In this document: positions 25,111 through 34,594 of the stretch, piece by piece | How positions within the stretch are numbered: position 1 is the first letter of the stretch | How the letters are laid out: each line of letters begins with the position of its first letter | From: Sphingomonas sp. | GTDB lineage: Bacteria; Pseudomonadota; Alphaproteobacteria; Sphingomonadales; Sphingomonadaceae | Direction of reading: 5' to 3' | DNA: 50,946 nt | Assembly: GCA_003248865.1 (NCBI GenBank) | Contig: QFPK01000022.1 | Span: 1 to 50,946 of the forward strand | Made by a program: the position numbers and the translations under genes | Notes under the pieces: model-generated | Seen by the model: only the letters and a program-made list of their open reading frames with translations | The model's database searches: none | What the model was told of the DNA's origin: nothing

Positions 25111-26354
25111 GTGAAGTCCTCGGCTGAGGGGATGCGGGTGAAGCTGATCTTTCCGCCAACATTGCCACCTTTCGGCGGATCCCATGGGCCGACGCTGACG
25201 AGCGTTCGACCGAACTTGGCGTTGGCGCCATCGATGGCACGCCCCAGCCGTTCCCAGCGCTGGCGATCTTCATCGTCATCGTCGAGAAGGTCCAGCTGTC
25301 GCTCGCCAGCAGGTGTCAGTGCGCCCAGGGTAACGCCCACGCGGAAGATCTGGCGGCTTTTGCCGGCTGCGGTCTGTAACTCTGACCACAGAAGCAGGAG
25401 GGACTGCAGAACGGCTGCATCATCCTGCACCTGCCGCATGGCGCGTTCCCGGCCCCACCAGCCATCCTTCAGGCTGGCATGCAGCATCAGCAGGCTGCTG
25501 GTGTAGCCTTCCCGCCGCATGCGTCTGGCGGCCTTTACCGCCAGCAGGCGGGCGATTTCCCGCGCGGCAGGCAGGGTACGGCCTTCGGGTGGTAGCACCC
25601 GCATATGGCCGAACATGCCGCGCTGGCTGGGCGGTGCCTCGACGGCATAGCCATGGAGCGCATACCAAAGCCGTTCGCCCGACACATTGCGCCAAAGGGC
25701 ACGCGCCTGCTTGGGGGCAAGGCGCAACAGGCCGTCAGTCGTTTCGACGCCGGCAATCGCCAGCCGCTGGGCCATGCGGCGGCCTACGCCCGGCACATCC
25801 TCCAGCGGGATGCGGATCAACTGGCCAGGCATGTCCTCAGGACGCCACACCGTGCAGCCATCCGGCTTGCCGACAGCGCACGCGATCTTGGCCAGGTGCC
25901 GATTGGCGGCGAACCCCATGGAACAGGTGATACTCGCGCCGATCCCATAGCGGATTGCGCGCTTGATCCGCTGGGCCAGCGCATAGGGGTCGGCGATATC
26001 GTCGGTGCCAAGGCGACAGGCCAGTTCGTCGATGGACTTCACGGTATCGATGGGAATGACAGCGTGGATTTCCGCGACCAGCGCATTGTGGGCGCGGCGG
26101 TACATCTCGGGCTTTTGCGGCACCAGTATCAGGTCGGGGCAGATCAGCTTGGCTTCGTCCACGGGCATGATATTCTTAACCCCGCGCGCCTTCGCCTCGC
26201 GCGAGCAGGCAATCAGAATCGCCCGCGTGCCGCCCACATAGGGGATGACACCCACCGGCCGGCCGCGAAGCCGCGAATCGATTTGCTGCTCGACGGACGC
26301 AAAAAAGCCGTCGAAATCCAGATACATATGTTCGATGGTGCCGGGGCGTCGCAT
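25107..26354 (-). CDS. dinB: Y-family (DinB/UmuC-like) translesion DNA polymerase
   Basis: This 415-residue Y-family polymerase copies damaged DNA at low fidelity. The catalytic acids are in YLDFDGFFASVEQQ near the N-terminus and KSIDELACRL (about residue 115). The helix-hairpin-helix LEDVPGVGRRMAQRL is near residue 195 and a little-finger domain follows. It lacks a recognisable beta-clamp QLxLF tail except possibly ERQLDLLDD (about residue 370). The start at 26354 keeps the normal N-terminus; the frame extends upstream without a plausible start. A GAAC-N7-GAAC LexA-type box lies 25 bases upstream, shared with the divergent yedK gene, so SOS control is likely. Confidence 0.88.
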   Translation of the reverse strand: MRRPGTIEHMYLDFDGFFASVEQQIDSRLRGRPVGVIPYVGGTRAILIACSREAKARGVKNIMPVDEAKLICPDLILVPQKPEMYRRAHNALVAEIHAVIPIDTVKSIDELACRLGTDDIADPYALAQRIKRAIRYGIGASITCSMGFAANRHLAKIACAVGKPDGCTVWRPEDMPGQLIRIPLEDVPGVGRRMAQRLAIAGVETTDGLLRLAPKQARALWRNVSGERLWYALHGYAVEAPPSQRGMFGHMRVLPPEGRTLPAAREIARLLAVKAARRMRREGYTSSLLMLHASLKDGWWGRERAMRQVQDDAAVLQSLLLLWSELQTAAGKSRQIFRVGVTLGALTPAGERQLDLLDDDDEDRQRWERLGRAIDGANAKFGRTLVSVGPWDPPKGGNVGGKISFTRIPSAEDFT

Positions 26355-26378
26355 GCTCAGAGCATATCGAACGAAATG

Positions 26379-26393
26379 GAACAAAGAAAGAAC
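26379..26393. promoter_or_regulatory. LexA (SOS) box between polymerase and yedK
   Basis: The sequence GAAC, AAAGAAA, GAAC fits the alphaproteobacterial LexA box GAAC-N7-GAAC (read GTTC-N7-GTTC on the other strand) exactly. A third GAAC at 26369-26372 lies six bases away. The box is midway in the 84-base divergent gap, where one LexA dimer could repress both genes. Confidence 0.8.
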
Positions 26394-26438
26394 ATGAGTC
26401 TGGATGACAGAGAAGATTTGCGGTGGCAGGGTGGCGCC

Positions 26439-27077
26439 ATGTGCAATCTGTATAGCGCCACCACCAATCAGGAGGCTGTCCGCCGGCTGTTTCCGAAGAT
26501 TTCGGATCGCGTCGGCAACCTGCCTGCCCTGGCGACAATTTATCCCGATCAGGAGGCGCCCATCATCCGCAATGGATCGGCGGGTGATCTGGAACTGGTG
26601 ATGGCGCGCTGGGGCATGCCGTCCCCGGCGTTCGCACTGGAGGGCAAGAAGACCGACCGCGGCGTTACCAACATCCGCAACACTGCGTCCCCGCACTGGC
26701 GGCGCTGGCTGGGGGTGGAGAACCGCTGCCTTGTTCCCGTCACCGCCTTTGCCGAACCGGCCCGTGGTGCAGATGGCAAGAGCCGCAACCAGTGGTTTGC
26801 GGCGGTGGATTCCGATCAGCAGATGTTCTTCGCCGGGTTGTGGACGCGGTGGACGTCAGTGCGAAAGCTGGCGGAGGGTGAAGTTGCGGCGGATCTCTAT
26901 GGGTTTTTGACGACCGAGCCGAATGACCTTGTCAGGCCGGTCCACCCAAAGGCCATGCCGGTGATCCTGACTGAACCGATGGAATGGGAGATCTGGATGA
27001 CCGCCCCTTGGGCGGATGCCAGGGCGCTGCAACGCCCTTTGGAGGCTGGGCTGATGAAGGCGGTCGACAGACCGTGA
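26439..27077 (+). CDS. yedK: SOS response-associated peptidase, YedK/HMCES family
   Basis: This 212-residue protein covalently traps abasic sites in single-stranded DNA through its N-terminal cysteine, shielding them from cleavage. Family marks are MCNLYS (Cys2 is exposed after Met removal), RWGMPSP, the conserved Asn in TNIRNTASPHWRRWL, the catalytic Glu in VTAFAEP and the His in VHPKAMPVIL. The start at 26439 is chosen because the family requires Cys directly after Met. It is divergent from the translesion polymerase and shares the LexA box. Confidence 0.92.
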   Translation: MCNLYSATTNQEAVRRLFPKISDRVGNLPALATIYPDQEAPIIRNGSAGDLELVMARWGMPSPAFALEGKKTDRGVTNIRNTASPHWRRWLGVENRCLVPVTAFAEPARGADGKSRNQWFAAVDSDQQMFFAGLWTRWTSVRKLAEGEVAADLYGFLTTEPNDLVRPVHPKAMPVILTEPMEWEIWMTAPWADARALQRPLEAGLMKAVDRP

Positions 27078-27248
27078 GATCGGCCGAACGTCGTCTGTAT
27101 ATCAACGTCTGATTGGCTCACATTTGGGCTCCAGCCCTAAAATTTGGTTGTCTGATATTGATTCGGCCTCGCCGCTGTCGCCTCCGGGCTAGCTGAAAGG
27201 GGAAATCCTTTTGCGAACCACACATTGCCGACGACCATTTCGATTTCA

Positions 27249-29924
27249 CTAATTCCAAGCCTTTTCGAGACGATCGGCCACAGAACCTATCGCTGCGGGC
27301 AAGCTTGATCCTGAAGTTGTTAAGCCCAGGAACGTCGCCGCCCGAGTAGCGCCAACGTAAATGTATTTGCTGAACAATTCCGGTTCATTCTCAGCGAGCT
27401 TGTCTACATCAACGAAGAAGACAGCTTCAAATTCTAGGCCTTTAATGTGCTCAACTTCGAAGATCCGAACATCATTCTGCTGTCCGATAGCTTGGCCATT
27501 CGGGCAAGGCACTGCACGGATATTTTGATCTTCCAGCGCATCGTTTAGCGAACTCGCCAAGGCGTTCATCGCCTCAGCGCTATTTACCAACACTGCAATT
27601 GAGGGGAGCAGGCCGGAGATATCCTGAACCTCCCTGATACGTCGGGCGAGCCATTCAGATAATTCGGCAGTGTCACCTAAACTGGCCCCGTACACCGGAG
27701 GCACGCCATCATTATCCAGATCTTCCGGTAACTTCGGGTCTGCAGCCCTTTCCGTCACGGGCACTAGCAAACGGGCGAATTCCGTAAGACGCCGGCTTTG
27801 ACGATAAGCGATGTCGATGGGTTCGATCATGATGTCGGGAAAGATCCACCTAAGTTCTTCCGCAGATCGGCTGCCCCATGTCGTCAGCCGCTGATTGAAA
27901 TCGCCGCTGGCGAAAAACGAGTCTATCCACGGGTTGGCAAGCGCGGCCATGCAGGCAAGCTGGACGGGCGAGAAGTCGGTCGCCTCGTCAACCAATATCT
28001 GATTTCGATGAAGGTCTTTAGCCGTACCCAATATAGCCGGAGCCCTATCTCCCAGCCGCTGTATCAAACGTGACGCCATCATCATCCTACCGGCTGCGCG
28101 CAGCATCGATAGCAAGATGATATCAACTTCCAAGGCGCTAACTTCTCGAGGCTTTACTGCCGAAGCATACCAGTCACCGCTCGCAACCATTGCACGCCGG
28201 AACTGCCGATATCGCGCCGGGATTCTCTCCACGTAATTGGTTGGAGCCTTGCTGATACGTGTGATGGCGCGATGGATCAAAACCTTCTCGCCGACGTCAG
28301 CCAATGGAGGAAGCTTTACTCCTCGTACTTCCATCCATTCCAGCGTTCGCGCCGGACGGCCAGATTTCGGTATCGAGCGTCTGCTCGCTTCGGAAACGGC
28401 CTTGGCACGGACAGCACGATTGAACGCCCTTTGAACAGCTCTCAAACCTTCGTTCGGACCTTCTTCGTCAGCATCGTCTTCGTCCTCGATCTCATCATCG
28501 TCATCACGGTCAAGGTTAGTTAGGAAAGCGGATAGTTCGTGTAGGAAATCCGGGTCAGCGCGTACATGCCTAGCTAATGGCTCACGCAATGCTGCGTCGA
28601 TTTCGTCACGTAGCTCCTTAACCCGACTATGAAGCGTCTCTGCCAAGCGAACGATTTCTGTAAGAAGCCCAACAGGATCCTCTGAAAGCCTTTCCGATGC
28701 CTCCCGGATTTGCCTCCCAATGTGTAGAAACCCTAAATCGTTGCTCTGCTCCAGTCTTGCAGCTTCGGTTGCAACAGACTCAACAAAAACAATTTTTTGG
28801 TAGGCGTCAAAAGCTTCAAACCATTCAATTTGCCGAGCAAGGGTTTCAGTCTTCAGATTCTTCAGATCACTTTTCAGAATCAAGCCGCTGCTGGAACCCG
28901 ATTGAAGAATAGGGAACTTCTGTCGTGCAAGAGTGCGTCGATATGCATCCCAAGTCTGAATGCGATCGTCAGGCGCAGGAACGTCCTCTTTGTTAAACGC
29001 CTCTTTCACATACTGTTTCAAAAGATCGGTCGGTGTAAACATCAGCCACGAGTTTGCATGCACCAACCCGCTGTTTTTTTCGGCGTTCACCAGCTCTCGC
29101 TCATCCTCGTCGAGGAAGTTCATATCAAGCTTCTGCCTTAGGCGCCTGATCAGCGTTGTCGTCTTGCCCGTGCCCGGCGCACCCATAATCGCCAGCCGGC
29201 TGTCGAGGGGGAGCCTGAAGATTCTGTCCTGAAATGCGTCCAAGATCGGCTGCATGCGCAATTGCATCGCAGTCACGACCTGCCGCTGTAGACCTTCTAT
29301 TATATTTGCCTTGCTGTCGTCGGCAGTGAGCATCCTCTCCAGCTCATCGATCGCAGACGTATCGACTCCGGCCTCCACGAGCAGGGCCCGCAAGGATTGG
29401 ATTGTCGTAGGACGGACTTGCTCCGTTTGGATAACCGCTGGCCGGGAATCCCAACCTTCTGATAGCTCTCTCGGCGCGAAAGTGGCTTTCTCCAGCACCT
29501 CAAAATTCTTGACCCCTGCCGGGAGCCTGACTTTTCGATAATCTCCCACGGAAAGCGAAGCTAGCTGCCCCATAGGACTTAGGTAGCTGCAAAATGCTAG
29601 TGGAACACCGCCAACCGTCCCTCCCCTGGAGATATAAAGCGTCTTGCGCCTGTCGTCGTCGTCAGCGACGACAATTCGGGCAATGGCCGGCTCCTTTACC
29701 AGTTTCCGGCAGTCGATTTCTCTGCCTTCGCGTATTTCCATCAGATTCTGGACGGCCTTTTGCGCCGTCAGCTGGTTCACAACTGCAAGAGATTCGATGC
29801 CGTTACCGGAGTGCCTGATGCCTAGTTGTCCTAATGCTGCATCAGCGATCTTCTCGAAAGCCTCCAACACTTCTTCTGCCAGTGCCTTCAGCGTTTCGTC
29901 CGTTTTCGTCGCCCGCGCATGCAT
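27249..29924 (-). CDS. SF1 helicase with HelD/GreA-like N-terminal region
   Basis: This 891-residue protein has a complete UvrD-type helicase core: Walker A GAPGTGKTTTL (about 248-258), Walker B VDEATDFSPVQ (about 645), motif III SGDFNQRL, motif IV IAYRQSRRL, motif V VEHIKGLEFEAVFFVD and motif VI YVGATRA (about 858). The first 150 residues form a helical stretch, then a region (about 78-148) with LVKEPAIARI, LYISRGG and SPMGQLASLSVGDY. These resemble the pre-helicase segment of HelD, an RNA polymerase recycling factor, and the SPxGxxL-GD signature of the GreA/GreB C-terminal domain. An acidic run (about 480-495) interrupts the core. Composition is less GC-rich than the transfer genes. It is cargo; 170 bases before and 240 after are empty. 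Confidence 0.8.
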   Translation of the reverse strand: MHARATKTDETLKALAEEVLEAFEKIADAALGQLGIRHSGNGIESLAVVNQLTAQKAVQNLMEIREGREIDCRKLVKEPAIARIVVADDDDRRKTLYISRGGTVGGVPLAFCSYLSPMGQLASLSVGDYRKVRLPAGVKNFEVLEKATFAPRELSEGWDSRPAVIQTEQVRPTTIQSLRALLVEAGVDTSAIDELERMLTADDSKANIIEGLQRQVVTAMQLRMQPILDAFQDRIFRLPLDSRLAIMGAPGTGKTTTLIRRLRQKLDMNFLDEDERELVNAEKNSGLVHANSWLMFTPTDLLKQYVKEAFNKEDVPAPDDRIQTWDAYRRTLARQKFPILQSGSSSGLILKSDLKNLKTETLARQIEWFEAFDAYQKIVFVESVATEAARLEQSNDLGFLHIGRQIREASERLSEDPVGLLTEIVRLAETLHSRVKELRDEIDAALREPLARHVRADPDFLHELSAFLTNLDRDDDDEIEDEDDADEEGPNEGLRAVQRAFNRAVRAKAVSEASRRSIPKSGRPARTLEWMEVRGVKLPPLADVGEKVLIHRAITRISKAPTNYVERIPARYRQFRRAMVASGDWYASAVKPREVSALEVDIILLSMLRAAGRMMMASRLIQRLGDRAPAILGTAKDLHRNQILVDEATDFSPVQLACMAALANPWIDSFFASGDFNQRLTTWGSRSAEELRWIFPDIMIEPIDIAYRQSRRLTEFARLLVPVTERAADPKLPEDLDNDGVPPVYGASLGDTAELSEWLARRIREVQDISGLLPSIAVLVNSAEAMNALASSLNDALEDQNIRAVPCPNGQAIGQQNDVRIFEVEHIKGLEFEAVFFVDVDKLAENEPELFSKYIYVGATRAATFLGLTTSGSSLPAAIGSVADRLEKAWN

Positions 29925-30162
29925 ATGCCACCCCCCAAAGAACTGCGATTTTGTTCACAATTCATTCGTAGCCTAGTTGCTGAAACTGAAAAGTCCTGTT
30001 TGCGCGATTATCCAAATTTTCGAGGGCTAGAGCTCGTTCCATGGTGCGAAATTCAGCAGAATGTTGGGTGTCGACGGACACCGTCAATTCGGTAGTTCTG
30101 AAAGCACGGCATCTTACTGATTCATTGGCGAAAAAACTTGATCGCCAAATAGTTGTCCGAAA

Positions 30163-30378
30163 CTATCGCTGTCGGGTTCTGGCGAAGGCCCGGTCAGCCT
30201 TGATAAAGCGGGCAACCATTGGCGGTATCAACCGTGCCGGCTCCGTTCCTGCTGTACCGGTTTCCTGCGCCAGTTGCTCGCCATAGGCGATAAGGTCGCG
30301 GTGCAACCAAGCCGGCAACTCGACGGTCACCTTAACCGGCCTGTCGTCGGCGATCGGACCCAGCTTCAATTTTGTCAT
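30163..30378 (-). CDS. DUF2274 protein, end of the trb operon
   Basis: This 71-residue protein of the DUF2274 type (KLKLGPIADDRPVKVTVELPAWLHRDLIAYGEQL) looks like a ribbon-helix-helix domain: a beta strand with alternating residues followed by two helices. It is typically found right after trbI in elements of this kind. Its ATG overlaps the trbI stop by four bases. A DNA-binding role in operon control is possible but not shown. Confidence 0.85.
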   Translation of the reverse strand: MTKLKLGPIADDRPVKVTVELPAWLHRDLIAYGEQLAQETGTAGTEPARLIPPMVARFIKADRAFARTRQR

Positions 30379-31643
30379 GGGGTAGCTCCATAGGGTTCGA
30401 GAATAAGGTCGCGCGTGACGAGGATGCGCGCGGTGAACCCTGCCCGCACGGTAAGCGTGGGTGACACATCGAGTTGCCGGTCAACAATCTGGCGGCCAGT
30501 GTCGGTAATGCTGTCGGCGGCACCGCGGCGAACGGCGCGGAGGATTGCGCTGTCGTCGGAACCGGTTCCGAGTTCACCGCCGACACCCAATATGGTGGAG
30601 AGAAGGCTGGCCCTCAGCATCTGGCCCCAGTGGCGATCAACGCCGTCCTGCATCCCGGCCTGCCCTTGCGCATCGGTGCCGGGCTGGCGATCCAACGCGA
30701 GTGACCGGCCATCGGGGAAAACCAACCGGTTCCAAGCCAGCAACACTCGCTGCTGTCCGAATGCGACACCGGAATCATAGTCGCCGATGACACGGGTGCC
30801 CTGCGGGATGAGGATTGTCCGGCCGGTGGGGCTGTCATGCACATTGCTGGTGACCTGGGCTGTCACCTGACCGGGCAGGTCTGAGCGAATGCCGGTGAGG
30901 AGCGCGATGGGAATGATGGTACCCGCCTGAAGGATTTGCCGGGAGGGTGCAGTGGTAATCCGTTCGGGGGAGGTTGTCGGTTCGCTTCGCCGGCCAAGGA
31001 ACGCTTCGCGTCGTTCGATTGGCGCAGTGGGCTGGGCGGCATCGGGCGGCTGACCAGCATTGATGGGAAGGCCCTCCATCAGGACTGAAGGTGTTTCAGT
31101 AGATGCAGTGGTGCTGCCTGCTGCAAACAGTTTTGCGGTCCGGGCAGCTTCGCGCTCCTGCTGTCGTTGCTGAACGGCTGAGTCCACGGGCTGGGCGGGC
31201 GGCGCGGAAGTCACAATGCCCGGGATTGGGACATCCCTGCCCTGCTGCTGGGCACGCAGGATTGGCCTACCGAGATCGCCGGGCAGCGGCGGCCCGAGGC
31301 GCGGAATTCCGCTATAGTCGCGGGGCAGCTGGGCCAGTCCATCGGGTGTGGTGCGATTGTCGGTCGGCACCAGCTCTGGCGGCCTCTCCGCATTTTCCCG
31401 GCCCTGCAGGGCATAGACCAGCACTCCACCCAGACCGATGCTGACAATAACGCCAAGACCGAGAAGCGCTTTTCGCGACAGCCGGGTGACTGGCGGGAGC
31501 GTCGGTCGCAGGCGCATGGCGTCAGCGGTTTCTTTCAGGCGCGGACGTTCCCTTTGCGCCTGCCCGCTGGCGGATTCTTCATCCGACGTGACTGCTGCTG
31601 CGCGTTCCGGCGCCGTTGCCGACGGTGGCGGATCGTCGCTCAT
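30375..31643 (-). CDS. trbI: TrbI, conjugal transfer outer-complex protein (VirB10-like)
   Basis: This 422-residue VirB10-like protein spans both membranes and gates the type IV secretion core complex. One membrane segment (ALLGLGVIVSIGLGGVLVYALQG, about residues 58-80) follows a short cytoplasmic tail. A proline-rich periplasmic linker follows. The C-terminal TrbI/VirB10 domain (from about 240) shows LQAGTIIPIALLTGIRSDLPGQVTAQV and LIPQGTRVIGDYDSGVAFGQQRVLLAWNRL. It overlaps trbG and the DUF2274 gene by four bases each. Confidence 0.95.
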   Translation of the reverse strand: MSDDPPPSATAPERAAAVTSDEESASGQAQRERPRLKETADAMRLRPTLPPVTRLSRKALLGLGVIVSIGLGGVLVYALQGRENAERPPELVPTDNRTTPDGLAQLPRDYSGIPRLGPPLPGDLGRPILRAQQQGRDVPIPGIVTSAPPAQPVDSAVQQRQQEREAARTAKLFAAGSTTASTETPSVLMEGLPINAGQPPDAAQPTAPIERREAFLGRRSEPTTSPERITTAPSRQILQAGTIIPIALLTGIRSDLPGQVTAQVTSNVHDSPTGRTILIPQGTRVIGDYDSGVAFGQQRVLLAWNRLVFPDGRSLALDRQPGTDAQGQAGMQDGVDRHWGQMLRASLLSTILGVGGELGTGSDDSAILRAVRRGAADSITDTGRQIVDRQLDVSPTLTVRAGFTARILVTRDLILEPYGATP

Positions 31644-32650
31644 GGCCGGTGTCCGGCATCGCGCTGGATGCGGACGCTGGTCTGCTTCTTGCCGCTTCCC
31701 ATCCGCAGCTCGGCAATCGAGAACAGCTGGTCGACGATCATATAGTTATCGCGCACGCGGTAGTTGATCAGCTCCAGCGACGTGCCGTCTGGCCCAACCT
31801 GAAACAGCGGCGGCATCTCGCCCTGGGCGATGCTGCGATCGAACTCGATGAAGACCTGTTGGCCATCGTTGAACGCGCGCACCGGCCGCCAGGCCGGGCG
31901 GTCACCGGTAAGACTGTAACCGAAATCGAGACTGGCCGGATCGACGCCGGCGGCGGCTTGCCGTTCCGGTTCTGCCTTTCCCTGTGGTGGCGCAAGCAAG
32001 GCCCTCTGCGGATAATCCCACCGGACGGACGCCATCCATGTCCGTTCCGTTGCCCGCAGTTCAAGGTGGTAGGTGCGGCGGTCGGTGTTGATGACAAGAT
32101 TGGTTCCGATGTCGGACCGGGTGGGCTTCACAAGGATATGGACCTGTTTTGCCACGCCCGTGCCGCTTTCTGTATCGCCGATGATCCAGCGCACGGTGTC
32201 ACCGGCGGCGACCGGACCGGGGCCAACAAGCCTTTCGCCAGGTTCCAGCGCAATATCGGTGACGTGGCCGGGCGCAGTGTAGAGCTGGTAGAGGGCGCCA
32301 TCCACAAACGGCCAGACCTGCATGGCGTTGATGAACCCGTCGCGCACCGGCTCCATGCGGGCGGCGGCGTTGGCCTGAAGTATGCGGGTAGCAGGCGATG
32401 CCGGCTCCAGCGGGCGGGCGATTGCGGGGAGTGGCTTCAACTGGCCGGGAAGCGGCAGGGGCACCGGCACTTCCACTATGAGTTGATGCGGGGGTCCCAA
32501 GGCGATGGGAGAATCCGTCGACGGCGGTGCCGCCGCCAACGCCTGCACGCCTGACTTCGCCTCAGGTACTGGCGCGGATGTCGCCGTCGTAGCGCAACCG
32601 GCGATGATCGTCGTGGAAATAAGCACCAACAAACAGCATGGCGGGGTCAT
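31640..32650 (-). CDS. trbG: TrbG, conjugal transfer protein (VirB9-like)
   Basis: This 336-residue periplasmic/outer-membrane core protein begins with a lipoprotein-like signal ending in AGC (LLVLISTTIIAGC). The VirB9/TrbG domain follows, with PGHVTDIALEPGERL, the motif ESGTGVAKQVHILVKPTRSD, and a C-terminal NYRVRDNYMIVDQLFSIAELRMG. With TrbI it builds the ring in the outer membrane. Start and stop overlap trbF and trbI by four bases (ATGA), so the genes are translated as a coupled series. Confidence 0.95.
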   Translation of the reverse strand: MTPPCCLLVLISTTIIAGCATTATSAPVPEAKSGVQALAAAPPSTDSPIALGPPHQLIVEVPVPLPLPGQLKPLPAIARPLEPASPATRILQANAAARMEPVRDGFINAMQVWPFVDGALYQLYTAPGHVTDIALEPGERLVGPGPVAAGDTVRWIIGDTESGTGVAKQVHILVKPTRSDIGTNLVINTDRRTYHLELRATERTWMASVRWDYPQRALLAPPQGKAEPERQAAAGVDPASLDFGYSLTGDRPAWRPVRAFNDGQQVFIEFDRSIAQGEMPPLFQVGPDGTSLELINYRVRDNYMIVDQLFSIAELRMGSGKKQTSVRIQRDAGHRP

Positions 32651-33330
32651 GATTCAAGCTCCTTCGACCAGTTAATGGCGTCGACGTAGATGCCGAGTGG
32701 ATTGGCTTGCAGCCGTTCAGGGTCACTTGGCTGCTGCACGGCAACCGTCAGGATTGCGCTCCAGCGGGCGGTGTTGGTGAGCGAACCGTCGCGGTAGGTG
32801 CGCTCGGTCCAGGCGATGCGGAACGACGATGGCGACGCCCGGATGACCGAGTTGACCTCGATCGACACCTGTTCCTTACCGACGCGGGAAAAGGGGTCAT
32901 TGGCGCGGGCATGGTCGCTGAGCACCAGCGCGCCACGCCTTGTCGTCATGTCGTAGGCGCGCAGCCAGTTCTGGCGCACGATGATGGGGTCGGTGGCGAT
33001 CCCACGCACCTGCTCCATGAACCGCGACAGCTGATAGGCAATCTGCGGATCGGACGGCAGGAAACCTTCGGTCGCCGGGCCGACAGCGGAGGTCTGGCCG
33101 AGTTTGTCGACCTCCACCACCCAGGGAACGATGGTGCCGCGGGTTGCCTGCCAGACGAGCGCGGCGGACAGGCCGCCAACCAGACCCAGACAGGCGAATG
33201 CCATCAGCCGCCAGTTGCGCGCCTGCACCCGGGCCGAGCCAATGCGGTCGTCCCATACCTGCGCCGCGCGCTGATAGGGCGTTTCGGGCTCTGGCGTTTT
33301 GCCATAGTGGACGGCGGATCGCCGGAACAT
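32647..33330 (-). CDS. trbF: TrbF, conjugal transfer protein (VirB8-like)
   Basis: This 227-residue bitopic inner-membrane protein has one membrane helix (LMAFACLGLVGGLSAALVWQA, about residues 42-62) and a periplasmic VirB8-like domain. Markers are VVEVDKLGQ, YQLSRFMEQVRGIATDPIIVRQNWLRAYD and SFRIAWTERTYRDGSL. It is a nucleation factor of the P-type mating apparatus. The start shares one base with the trbL stop and the stop overlaps trbG. Confidence 0.95.
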   Translation of the reverse strand: MFRRSAVHYGKTPEPETPYQRAAQVWDDRIGSARVQARNWRLMAFACLGLVGGLSAALVWQATRGTIVPWVVEVDKLGQTSAVGPATEGFLPSDPQIAYQLSRFMEQVRGIATDPIIVRQNWLRAYDMTTRRGALVLSDHARANDPFSRVGKEQVSIEVNSVIRASPSSFRIAWTERTYRDGSLTNTARWSAILTVAVQQPSDPERLQANPLGIYVDAINWSKELES

Positions 33331-34592
33331 CAGCTTTTCCCTTCAGACAGCGATATGGAAGCGCCGCCGCCGTGGCTGTCGCCGGCGCGGATGGCGTGGA
33401 GGGTGGCCTGCGTCCCTTGCGACAGGCGCTGGGAGCGGCGCAGCCGGTTGGCCCATGCGGGCGGCTCGCTGGAAGCGGCCGATGTTGGGGCGCCTGCGGA
33501 AGTACCGCTGGACGCTGTACGCTGGAGGGGGGAAATCGCAGCCTGTGCGCCCGTTCGGGCGACATTGCCGATACCCCCGGCAACAGCCCCGAAGCCGCTG
33601 CGCCCGGCACTTCCTGCGGAATAGGCCTCCGACGCACTGGTTGCCATGGACGCGCCGCCGCTGGCAGCGGCAGCCGTGCGCCCAAGGATCGCCGAACCCC
33701 CCGCTGCTGCCATGCCACCTGTTGCAACGCCGGCGGCAACCATGCCGCCAGCGGCCATGGTCGTGCCGACCGCCGCACCTGCGGACAGCTGTGGACCGCC
33801 GGATACGATGCCGTTGGCAATGCCGGGCGCGAAGATGCCCAACCCCAGAAGCGAGAGCGCTGCCAACACGATGGTCATTGCCTCGTCGATGGTGGGGATT
33901 TCGCCGCCGAACCCTTGCGTGAAGGTCGAGAAGAGCGTGGAGCCGATGCCGATGATGACGGCGAGCACCAGCACCTTGATGCCCGACGAAATGACATTGC
34001 CCAGCACGCGTTCGGCCATGAAGGCGGATTTGCCGAACAGGCCGAACGGGATCAGCACGAACCCGGCGAGCGTCGTCAGCTTGAACTCGATCAGTGTGAC
34101 GAACAGCTGGATCGCCAACAGGAAGAAGGCGAGCAGGATCAGCGCCCAGGCGAACAGCAGGCAGATGATCTGGATGAAGTTCTCGAAAAACGAGACCCAT
34201 CCCAGCAGGTCGGACACGGATTCCAGCAACGGAAGGCTGGCATCGAGCCCGATCTGTGCCACCTTGCCCGGCCGCAGCAGGTCTTCGGGCGGCAAGCCGG
34301 AGCCGCTTGCCAGCAGGCCGAGGCCAGCGAAGCTTTCGTAGATGATTTTCGCCAGCCCGTTCCAGTTGGAGATGAGGTAGGCGAAGACGCCGACGAACAG
34401 CGTCTTCTTGATGAGGCGGGCCATGATGTCGTCGTCGGCGCCCCAGGACCAGAACAGCGCGGCGAGCGTTACGTCGATGACGATCAAGGTGGTGGCGATG
34501 AACGCGACCTCGCCCGACAGCAGGCCGACCCCCGCATCGATGTAGGCGGTGAAGACCTCCAGAAACTGGTCGATGATGCCGGTGCCGCCCAT
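33330..34592 (-). CDS. trbL: TrbL, conjugal transfer inner-membrane protein (VirB6-like)
   Basis: This 420-residue polytopic inner-membrane protein has five to six hydrophobic segments between about residues 25 and 270 (for example IICLLFAWALILLAFFLLAIQLF and LVLAVIIGIGSTLF). The C-terminal tail from about residue 280 is rich in Ala and Gly with basic patches, the usual TrbL/VirB6 layout. It forms part of the DNA translocation channel. The tail ends in a basic stretch (LRRSQRLSQG). It lies two bases after trbK. Confidence 0.93.
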   Translation of the reverse strand: MGGTGIIDQFLEVFTAYIDAGVGLLSGEVAFIATTLIVIDVTLAALFWSWGADDDIMARLIKKTLFVGVFAYLISNWNGLAKIIYESFAGLGLLASGSGLPPEDLLRPGKVAQIGLDASLPLLESVSDLLGWVSFFENFIQIICLLFAWALILLAFFLLAIQLFVTLIEFKLTTLAGFVLIPFGLFGKSAFMAERVLGNVISSGIKVLVLAVIIGIGSTLFSTFTQGFGGEIPTIDEAMTIVLAALSLLGLGIFAPGIANGIVSGGPQLSAGAAVGTTMAAGGMVAAGVATGGMAAAGGSAILGRTAAAASGGASMATSASEAYSAGSAGRSGFGAVAGGIGNVARTGAQAAISPLQRTASSGTSAGAPTSAASSEPPAWANRLRRSQRLSQGTQATLHAIRAGDSHGGGASISLSEGKS

Positions 34593-34594
34593 GA

